From NCBI GenBank assembly GCA_900756605.1, contig CAAEKX010000399.1:1-19991 (forward strand): a stretch of 19,991 nucleotides of DNA. Direction: 5' to 3'. The notes under the pieces are model-generated. The model saw nothing but the letters and a program-made list of their open reading frames with translations. It had not been told where the DNA came from and made no database searches. This document shows positions 8,198 to 14,740 of this stretch, piece after piece (position 1 is the stretch's first letter; each line of letters opens with the position of its first letter). The stretch is from Coriobacteriia bacterium. Lineage in GTDB: Bacteria > Actinomycetota > Coriobacteriia > Coriobacteriales > QAMH01. The position numbers and the translations under genes were made by a program.

Positions 8198-9352
8198 ATG
8201 TATCAGATATCATTTGCGGTCGATTCGAGGGCCGAATTTGGAATTGTCGAAAGATATCTCAAGCTTCTTGATAACGATAGAGATGTCAAACTCACCATCC
8301 TCGCAACCGGTTCTTTCGTCGAAGAGGAATTTGGTTGCCAGGTTGACCTAGCAAAGAAGCATGGTTTCGACATCTCATTTGAACTGCACCTACCATCTGG
8401 TTATTCATCCAACGCTGAAGTAATAAACCGCATGGCTGCATGCCTCAGTTCATTTGGAGAGTATTTCGAAACGACACGCCCGGACTTGCTTATCGTACTT
8501 GGTGATAGATACGAAATGCTTGCGGTATCAGTTGCGGCGGCAATGCAGAGAATTCCTATTCTGCATTTGCATGGCGGTGAGGCAACCTACGGGAATTATG
8601 ACGAGTTTATTCGCCATTCGATTACTAAACTCAGCACGTTCCATTTTGCCTCATGCGAAGAATACAGAGATAGAATTATTCAGCTCGGCGAGCATCCTGA
8701 TCGTGTGTTTTGTCTAGGCGCTTTGGGGGCAGAGAATTGCGTTTTGCTGAGCGAGCGCGCCTCCATGGAGCAACTCCCGCTTACCCCAAGCAAGGATTTC
8801 TGTATTGTGCTGTTTCATCCCGAGACACTTTCAAACATTGATGTTATCGAACAGACAGAGACACTCCTTTCTGCATGCGATATGCACTCCGACCTTGAGT
8901 TCATCTTTCTAGGATCAAATGCAGACACGCAAGCAAATGAAATTCGTAATACAGTCAAAGACTATGTCGCATCTCATGACAATGCGTCTTATCTTGAAAA
9001 CTTGCCCGTTGACAGCTTCTTGCACCTGCTAAAACACGCCGAATGCCTCATTGGAAACTCGTCTTCTGGAATTATTGAAGCACCAAGTCTCGGAGTTCCT
9101 ACGGTAAATATCGGGAATAGGCAAAAAGGCCGCGTACGGGCAGAAAGCGTAATTGACGTTGCATGCGACAGCACGCAAATTTCAGGTGCCATTAATTGGG
9201 CGCAAGCACACAAGGGTGAAAAATCTACCAATCCATATTATCGGGAAGATGCAGCTCGTTCATACTACAAAAAGACAAAGGAGCTTCTTGAGGTCATTTC
9301 TGAGAAAGGCATTATGCCGAAGGAGTTTTATGACCTGGGATACCAAGCGTAA
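8198..9352 (+). CDS. neuC: UDP-N-acetylglucosamine 2-epimerase (hydrolysing)
   Basis: It hydrolyses and epimerises UDP-GlcNAc to free ManNAc and UDP, the committed step of bacterial sialic acid synthesis. The 384-aa protein has a GT-B-like fold. It shows SRAEFGIV at the N-terminus (residues 10-17), GDRYE at 102-106, HGGE at 125-128 followed by YDEFIRHSITK, then FHPETLS, a GSNAD segment, and the UDP-binding GNSSSGIIEAPSLGVPTVNIG with RQKGR. From memory these follow E. coli K1 NeuC closely. GGAG lies 8 bases before the ATG, five bases after neuA ends. The stop codon lies inside the left arm of a perfect 14-bp hairpin. A legionaminic-type hydrolysing epimerase (LegG) is a less likely alternative. 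Confidence 0.92.
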   Translation: MYQISFAVDSRAEFGIVERYLKLLDNDRDVKLTILATGSFVEEEFGCQVDLAKKHGFDISFELHLPSGYSSNAEVINRMAACLSSFGEYFETTRPDLLIVLGDRYEMLAVSVAAAMQRIPILHLHGGEATYGNYDEFIRHSITKLSTFHFASCEEYRDRIIQLGEHPDRVFCLGALGAENCVLLSERASMEQLPLTPSKDFCIVLFHPETLSNIDVIEQTETLLSACDMHSDLEFIFLGSNADTQANEIRNTVKDYVASHDNASYLENLPVDSFLHLLKHAECLIGNSSSGIIEAPSLGVPTVNIGNRQKGRVRAESVIDVACDSTQISGAINWAQAHKGEKSTNPYYREDAARSYYKKTKELLEVISEKGIMPKEFYDLGYQA

Positions 9353-9375
9353 ACTATAATCATAGTTTACGCTTG
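9344..9375 (+). promoter_or_regulatory. Perfect 14-bp stem-loop overlapping the neuC stop codon
   Basis: The arm CAAGCGTAAACTAT (9344-9357) is repeated exactly as its reverse complement at 9362-9375, with a 4-base loop AATC. The neuC stop TAA is at 9350-9352, inside the left arm. The right arm is followed by GAAAATCC on the plus strand, with no T-run, so it is not a standard intrinsic terminator. It could be an RNA 3'-end stabiliser or processing site, a partial attenuator that lowers expression of the next gene, or a recombination scar. The stem itself is certain from sequence; the function is inferred. Confidence 0.7.
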
Positions 9376-9410
9376 AAAATCCAAACACAGAGGGTTGCTT
9401 CAATCCCGAT

Positions 9411-10610
9411 ATGCAAAGGTGTGTTTTGACTAGTCTCGTGAATATACTGAAAAAGATAGCCAACGCGATAGAAAAAAAGAGCGTCAGTCCTTTTTCCACC
9501 CCAGTCACCAAACAAATCTCCTACCTTGAATCACTCAAGGAACCTCATGATTTAATCGAACGGTCGTTCATGCAGTACAAATGCCAGATGAAGTTAAAAG
9601 GAATGCTTGTTCACTCTCTGATTAACCTTGCTTCTGCACCATTGCTTCTTGTTATTCTCTTGCGAAAAGAAAGTCCCATTACCCCATGCAGGGACATGCG
9701 CGACAAAGATACCCCCCGCGCAGCCTATTTCGATGATTTGACAACCGATATCATTCCAATCGAGATTTCTTCAAGCTTTGACATCGTCCCCTGTTCTTCC
9801 ACATCACAGGGTCGTCTTACAAAAAAAGACAGAGCCTTTTTCAGGCAGATTGTCGTGCGCTACCCATTCTCATGGCATTTCCTTCTAAAGACGCTTGTAA
9901 AAGTACGGCAGTATAGAGGTGTCATCGACTCTATAAATCCAAAGGCTTTTATAGTGTGCAGCGAATATTCATTTGCATCCTCGCTTATGACGGCGTACCT
10001 GCATGAAAATGGAATAGCTCATATCAATGTGATGCACGGTGAGAAACTCTTTTTTATTCGTGATAGTTTTTTTCAATTTGATCGTTGCTACGTTTGGGAT
10101 GACGAGCTCGTTGACCTGCTCATTGATTTACGAGCGCACCGTAATCAATTCTATGTTTCTATACCTCCCTCATTGCGATTGTGCATCCAAGAGGGCAGAA
10201 AGCGATATGATTTCACTTATTATCTTGGAGGAGAGACGCGACAACAATTGGACGCAATCTTATTGCACATGTTAAAGCTTCGTAAAAAGGGATTTCATTT
10301 ATGCATCCGTCCTCATCCGCGATATACAGATGTAAGTGAGTTGGCACCTTTCATCAATGCCGGAATTCATCTCGAAACGTGCGAGTGTGTATCAATTGAA
10401 GAGTCGCTTTCAAGCACCCGCCATGCTCTTTCACTTTATTCGACTGTTTTGCGACAAGCATACGAAAACGGCATTCCGATAGTAATAGACGATTTATCCG
10501 ATTCTTCAAAGTACAGACAGTTGCAAGAGACTCGTTTCGCTATCCTTGCAAAGCCGCATACTCTACTATCCGACTACATTGATAACGGAATTGCCGAAAA
10601 ACAGGCCTGA
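9411..10610 (+). CDS. Putative glycosyltransferase, possible sialyltransferase
   Basis: The 399-aa protein has no clear named family that I can assign. It is mostly soluble with one hydrophobic stretch near residues 66-80, and looks like a two-domain GT-B enzyme. Visible motifs are HGEK at 209-212 followed by a DSFFQFDRCYVWDD segment, an HP motif in RPHPRYTD (His302-Pro303), and a C-terminal SLYSTVLRQAYENGIPIVIDD. An HP motif and S-S/T motifs are known in bacterial sialyltransferases of families GT38, GT52 and GT80, but I do not see a clean D/E-D/E-G motif. Its position right after neuC supports use of the CMP-sugar. The start is uncertain. The ATG at 9411 has only a distant AGGG, whereas an in-frame TTG at 9426 has AAAGGTG four bases upstream. 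It is the last plus-strand gene before the convergent operon. Confidence 0.6.
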   Translation: MQRCVLTSLVNILKKIANAIEKKSVSPFSTPVTKQISYLESLKEPHDLIERSFMQYKCQMKLKGMLVHSLINLASAPLLLVILLRKESPITPCRDMRDKDTPRAAYFDDLTTDIIPIEISSSFDIVPCSSTSQGRLTKKDRAFFRQIVVRYPFSWHFLLKTLVKVRQYRGVIDSINPKAFIVCSEYSFASSLMTAYLHENGIAHINVMHGEKLFFIRDSFFQFDRCYVWDDELVDLLIDLRAHRNQFYVSIPPSLRLCIQEGRKRYDFTYYLGGETRQQLDAILLHMLKLRKKGFHLCIRPHPRYTDVSELAPFINAGIHLETCECVSIEESLSSTRHALSLYSTVLRQAYENGIPIVIDDLSDSSKYRQLQETRFAILAKPHTLLSDYIDNGIAEKQA

Positions 10611-10625
10611 ATCTTGCAGCAACAA

Positions 10626-11366
10626 TCATCCGTGCTGGGCAATAGCGTCTCTTGCTAACTGCATATTCGCTTCATACTCAGCTTTCGGCACTTTTCCCTG
10701 CCGAAGTAAGTAGTCCCCATAATCTTCAGCCGTTTCCATACCATCTGCTGTTACATCTTTCCGCGCAAAGACTTTTCCAAACGTCTTAATAACGATTTTA
10801 ACGTCATATATAAATGAAATATTTTCTATATAGACGAGATCCATTTGGAGTTTATCTTCCCATGAAATTGCATTTCGCCCACTAACCTGGGCTAGTCCAG
10901 ATAGACCGGGGGCAACAAGATGCCTTTTCCGTTGTTCGGGAGACATGAAAACCATATCGCGTACGAGCTGGGGGCGAGGTCCCGTTACAGACATATCTCC
11001 CTTCAGGATGTTAAACAACTCGGGAAGCTCATCAAGAGATGTCGAGCGCAAGAACTTTCCAAATGAGGTCAAACGCATGTCATCTGGCAGTAAATTACCG
11101 TCCTCGTCCCGCTCGTCAGTCATCGTTCGAAATTTATACAAATAGAATATCGTCTCACACCCTGTTGAAGGATCAATTTTGCCAGGACGAAGTTGCTTGA
11201 ACAGCACAGGGCTTCCCAACTTAATCCGAACGAGAACCGCAACAATTAACAGCAGCCAAGACAAACCCAAGATGCCAAGAAGCGAACAGAGAACATCCAG
11301 GCCACGTTTGATTATTCGCGCGTATATGCCTTTTGGAACGTCCGAGGTATCAATAGGGGCAAGCAT
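10626..11366 (-). CDS. Undecaprenyl-phosphate phosphosugar transferase (PglC/WcaJ family)
   Basis: It is a small membrane-associated initiating enzyme (246 aa) of the bacterial sugar transferase family. It moves a phosphosugar from a UDP-sugar to undecaprenyl phosphate, the first membrane step of the repeat unit. It has an N-terminal hydrophobic segment at about 23-47, then SPVLFKQLRPG and FYLYKFRTM, and the catalytic Asp112-Glu113 in STSLDELPEL. GPRPQ and PGLSGLAQVSGRN follow. The C-terminal tail (GKVPKAEYEANMQ) runs past the core domain. The re-entrant helix normally has a Ser-Pro break; here the corresponding position reads Ser36-Trp37. The gene starts 9 bases after the aminotransferase stop, with AAGGG overlapping that stop. 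PglF- and PglE-like partners upstream suggest a bacillosamine-type phosphosugar donor. Confidence 0.88.
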   Translation of the reverse strand: MLAPIDTSDVPKGIYARIIKRGLDVLCSLLGILGLSWLLLIVAVLVRIKLGSPVLFKQLRPGKIDPSTGCETIFYLYKFRTMTDERDEDGNLLPDDMRLTSFGKFLRSTSLDELPELFNILKGDMSVTGPRPQLVRDMVFMSPEQRKRHLVAPGLSGLAQVSGRNAISWEDKLQMDLVYIENISFIYDVKIVIKTFGKVFARKDVTADGMETAEDYGDYLLRQGKVPKAEYEANMQLARDAIAQHG

Positions 11367-11375
11367 GAAGAACCC

Positions 11376-12638
11376 TTATTCAAAGCAAGCGCAAACTGCC
11401 TGTATAATCTTGTCTTGCTGTTTGGGAGTCATCTTGTTATCACTCGGCAAGCATAAACCGCGATGGAAAATATCTGAACCGATATCGAGCGGTCTGCCAT
11501 CGACTCCCACAGAACCACCGGAGATATATGCGTTCGTAAGACAGCGTCCGTCCCCTTCACGCGTCACAAAGGGACTCATGCGAAATATGGGCTGTATATG
11601 CATCGGCTTCCATATGGGACGACCCTCCGCATTAAGTGCCGCGAGAACCTCTAATATCTCTGTAGGACTGCTCTTGCCCGCCTCCGATTTATAGAGAGCA
11701 TCTTGTTCTCCACGAATCTGCGGTGCCATCGCATCAGAATCGATGAGTAAACAGCTCAACCAGTGGTTGGGTTCAGAAATTTCGCAATCAAATGGGTTCA
11801 TGCTCACGGGCACATCCCTGAACCCCTCTTTGTAGCGCTCGTAGATAGCTTGCTTTTGAATGATGTGCTCCTCGAGATACGGAAGCTGCCCGCGAACCAC
11901 GCCAGCAATCACATTGCTCATGCGGTAGTTATAACCCAACTCCTCATGTTGATACCATGGAGCGTTTTCGCGGCTTTGAGTAGACCATTTACGAACACGA
12001 TTGGCATCATCTTCGTTATCGGTAAGCAGCATCCCCCCGGAACTTCCCGTTATAATCTTGTTTCCGTTAAAGCTGATAGCGCTCACTTTGCCAAAGGTTC
12101 CGGTTTGCTTGCCTTTATATATGGCGCCAAGACTTTCGGCAGCGTCTTCCACAAGAATCGCTCCATGGGCATCGCAAATCGAGCAAATCTCGTCCATTTT
12201 CGCAGGAGTACCATAGAGATGAGCAAGCACAACGACTTTAGCATCAGGATGAAGTCCGAAACCCCTCTCAAGGGCCACAGGATCCATGTTCCAGGTCTCG
12301 TATTCACTATCCACAAAAACCGGAACACCCCCTTCGTAGATTACGGGATTCACAGTGGCCGAAAAGGTCATATCGCTGCACAAAACCTCGTCGCCAGGCT
12401 TTATGCCCGCTAGCTTCATAGCAAGATGAAGCGCACTTGTGCCAGCGGACAGTGCAACCGCATACCCACAGCCCACTTTCGCGCAAATCTCCTGCTCAAT
12501 GGCATTGATATTGCCACCCACTGTAGACATCCAGTTGGTGTCATAAGCTTCGGACATGTACTTAAGCTCATCGCCATGCATAGTGGGCGACGAAAGCCAG
12601 ACCTTCTGGTCAAACGGGACGATTTTATTCAGAGGCAT
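11376..12638 (-). CDS. DegT/DnrJ/EryC1 aminotransferase (PglE-like, UDP-4-keto-6-deoxy-HexNAc 4-aminotransferase)
   Basis: This PLP-dependent cytosolic enzyme adds an amino group at C4 of the UDP-4-keto-6-deoxy-GlcNAc made by the neighbouring dehydratase. Visible features are SAGTSALHLAMKLAGI, a PLP-anchoring VEDAAESLGAIYKG segment with the conserved Asp, and the Schiff-base lysine Lys194 in SFNGNKIITGSSGG. The following segment RENAPWYQHEELGYNYRMSN resembles PglE and related 4-aminotransferases. I chose the ATG at 12638 (420 aa) because AGAAGGAC lies just upstream. An upstream in-frame start at 12671 would add 11 residues and overlap the dehydratase end by 20 bases. The dehydratase stop (12652) is 13 bases before this ATG. 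It sits between the dehydratase and the phosphosugar transferase in one operon. Confidence 0.9.
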   Translation of the reverse strand: MPLNKIVPFDQKVWLSSPTMHGDELKYMSEAYDTNWMSTVGGNINAIEQEICAKVGCGYAVALSAGTSALHLAMKLAGIKPGDEVLCSDMTFSATVNPVIYEGGVPVFVDSEYETWNMDPVALERGFGLHPDAKVVVLAHLYGTPAKMDEICSICDAHGAILVEDAAESLGAIYKGKQTGTFGKVSAISFNGNKIITGSSGGMLLTDNEDDANRVRKWSTQSRENAPWYQHEELGYNYRMSNVIAGVVRGQLPYLEEHIIQKQAIYERYKEGFRDVPVSMNPFDCEISEPNHWLSCLLIDSDAMAPQIRGEQDALYKSEAGKSSPTEILEVLAALNAEGRPIWKPMHIQPIFRMSPFVTREGDGRCLTNAYISGGSVGVDGRPLDIGSDIFHRGLCLPSDNKMTPKQQDKIIQAVCACFE

Positions 12639-12651
12639 ATGAAACGTCCTT

Positions 12652-14697
12652 CTATTCTCGCAACTTCCCATTTTCAGGCAGAGTGCCAGCCGGATGATTA
12701 GCTGTGGCGTTGTTTACACTTGTCCCACCTGCAACGCATCCGCTGGCAAAACTCGGTTTATACGTGGGCACGACACTGGCCATGATGACCTTGATTGTCT
12801 CGCTCTCTTGCCAACTCTCCTTACCAAGCTCAATAATCTTCCTGCTGACTACATCATCATCCATCTGAATGGGCTGTCCAATGTGAATAAGCCTGTTGGG
12901 AGTCTCCTTGAGCCCTTCTTCGTTCATAAGCATTTCTTCGAAGAGTTTCTCGCCAGGACGAAGGCCGGTATAAACGATGTCGATGTCCACATCAGGTTCG
13001 AAGCCGCTCAGTCGTATGAGCTTACGCGCCATATCATCAATCTTCACCGGATCTCCCATATCGAGAACGAAGATTTCTCCGCCTTCGGCATAGAAGGCCG
13101 CCTGCAAAACAAGGCCCACGGCCTCAGGGATAGTCATGAAGTAGCGGATGATGTTCTTATCGGTAACAGTGACAGGGCCACCCTCTGCAATTTGCTTTTG
13201 AAACAATGGAATAACGCTGCCATTGCTGCCAAGCACATTACCAAAGCGAACAGCCGAGAAGATCGTGCGCACAGGACTTAACGTGCCATCGTCATTGAAA
13301 AGATTTTCCTCACATCGCACAGCAGAGCGTCTGTCCATCATCTGAACAATCATCTCGCACACACGCTTGCTTGCACCCATGATATTAGTAGGATTCACGG
13401 CTTTATCAGTGCTGATGAGCACAAAACGGTCCGCGCCGTGCTCGAGCGCTGCTTTCGCGACATTGTACGTTCCCATGACATTGTTCTTAACGGCCTCGTT
13501 TGGACTCTTCTCCATGAGCGGCACGTGTTTGTGCGCAGCAGCATGAAAAACAACATCAGGAGCATATTGGTCAAAAAGCCAAGAAACTCGTCCCTCATCA
13601 CGCACGGAACCAATGAGAACCTCAAGGTTTATTTCTGGATAACAGCGCAAAAGCTCCTGTTGAATTTCATACGCATTGTTCTCATAAATATCGAAAATCA
13701 CAAGCTGACGAGGGCAGTCCGCTGCAATCTGACGGCACAATTCGCTGCCGATACTTCCGCCACCCCCCGTAATCAAGACAACTTTGTCATGTATGAAATC
13801 GTGGACTTCGTCGCTGTTAATGGTTATAGGATCGCGTCCAAGCAAATCTTCAATCTGTACCTCACGCAACCGCGAGACATTCACCTGTCCGTCCAAAAGC
13901 TGATAGATTCCAGGCATTGCAAGAAGTTTGCAGTCCGTCTGTTGACATATTTCGAGAATATCTCGGCGTACTGTACCCGTCGCACTGGGAATATCGAATA
14001 CGATTTGCGTAACGCCATATTCCTTGACCGCATCTATAATGCGCTTGCGTCCTCCGACAATAGGAACACCGTCAAGATACTTTCCAGCCTTCGATGGATT
14101 ATCGTCAATAGCACACACGACTTTCCAATTAAGCTTGTCGCTAAATTTGATTTCATGAATAAGGTCACGTCCGGCAGAACCAGCACCAATAATCATCACA
14201 TTCTCGGGCGTCTTGCCATTCACGCTATCAGCACGCATACGCACGCGCGTCATGCGCAGAAAACGATACCCAAAGCGCAAAGCGGCAGTGAAGCAGAAGC
14301 CCAGAATGGCGCCCATAATCCAAAATGAGAGCGGCATACGAATCTGCGTGATGAAATACACGACGAGAATACCAGCCTGAGTCACAAGCCACGAGAGGAC
14401 TAGATGCGTGAGCTCCGTTGTCGACGCATAGGTCCAAATGCTGTGATACAGTCTAAACGCCCACATAGAGGCAATAGCTATAAGAATATACGGGATGATC
14501 AGAATCTGATACGCATGCAGATACGTTTCGCCAATCTGAACAAAATCAAATTCGAAACGCATAAGCAAAGCAAGAATATAAGCAAACGCAATGAAAATTG
14601 CATCGCACACAACAAGTAGCGCCGTACGCACGGCGCGTTTGCGATCCACGTGAATACGCTTCATTTCGTCAGCAGCGTCTTTGTTTTCAGCAGACAA
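12652..14697 (-). CDS. Membrane UDP-GlcNAc 4,6-dehydratase (PglF/WbpM/CapD family)
   Basis: The 681-aa protein has four N-terminal membrane helices (about 23-47, 63-83, 98-117, 122-142), then a first Rossmann domain with GAGSAG at 171-176. A second, catalytic SDR domain has GGGGSIG at 311-317. The active site reads STDKAVNPTNIMGASK, with Met440 and Lys444 and with methionine replacing the usual SDR tyrosine, as is normal for the PglF/WbpM type. It turns UDP-GlcNAc into UDP-4-keto-6-deoxy-GlcNAc. The last 39 residues (643-681) are a Ser/Thr/Asn/Gly-rich tail beyond the catalytic domain. The start is a TTG at 14697 with GGAGAAGG five bases upstream; the first in-frame ATG is 11 codons later and has no comparable site. 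It lies 43 bases after the DUF4012 gene and 13 bases before the aminotransferase. Confidence 0.92.
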   Translation of the reverse strand: MSAENKDAADEMKRIHVDRKRAVRTALLVVCDAIFIAFAYILALLMRFEFDFVQIGETYLHAYQILIIPYILIAIASMWAFRLYHSIWTYASTTELTHLVLSWLVTQAGILVVYFITQIRMPLSFWIMGAILGFCFTAALRFGYRFLRMTRVRMRADSVNGKTPENVMIIGAGSAGRDLIHEIKFSDKLNWKVVCAIDDNPSKAGKYLDGVPIVGGRKRIIDAVKEYGVTQIVFDIPSATGTVRRDILEICQQTDCKLLAMPGIYQLLDGQVNVSRLREVQIEDLLGRDPITINSDEVHDFIHDKVVLITGGGGSIGSELCRQIAADCPRQLVIFDIYENNAYEIQQELLRCYPEINLEVLIGSVRDEGRVSWLFDQYAPDVVFHAAAHKHVPLMEKSPNEAVKNNVMGTYNVAKAALEHGADRFVLISTDKAVNPTNIMGASKRVCEMIVQMMDRRSAVRCEENLFNDDGTLSPVRTIFSAVRFGNVLGSNGSVIPLFQKQIAEGGPVTVTDKNIIRYFMTIPEAVGLVLQAAFYAEGGEIFVLDMGDPVKIDDMARKLIRLSGFEPDVDIDIVYTGLRPGEKLFEEMLMNEEGLKETPNRLIHIGQPIQMDDDVVSRKIIELGKESWQESETIKVIMASVVPTYKPSFASGCVAGGTSVNNATANHPAGTLPENGKLRE

Positions 14698-14740
14698 CGC
14701 AACCTTCTCCTCTTGCGCAAAATATCATCGACATCCTCAC

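Noticed and set aside
9344..9375. Calling the neuC hairpin an intrinsic terminator
   Set aside because: No T-run follows the stem on the plus strand and the stem is only moderately GC-rich, so termination is not supported.
11763..12413. A 216-codon plus-strand open frame opposite the aminotransferase gene
   Set aside because: It is a shadow of the aminotransferase coding strand, with no motifs and no operon context.
11376..12671. Using the longer start of the aminotransferase at 12671
   Set aside because: It would overlap the dehydratase by 20 bases and has no good ribosome binding site, whereas the ATG at 12638 has AGAAGGAC just upstream.
13438..14328. A 296-codon plus-strand open frame opposite the dehydratase gene
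   Set aside because: It is antisense to clear dehydratase domains, has no ribosome binding site that I can see, and its translation resembles no family.
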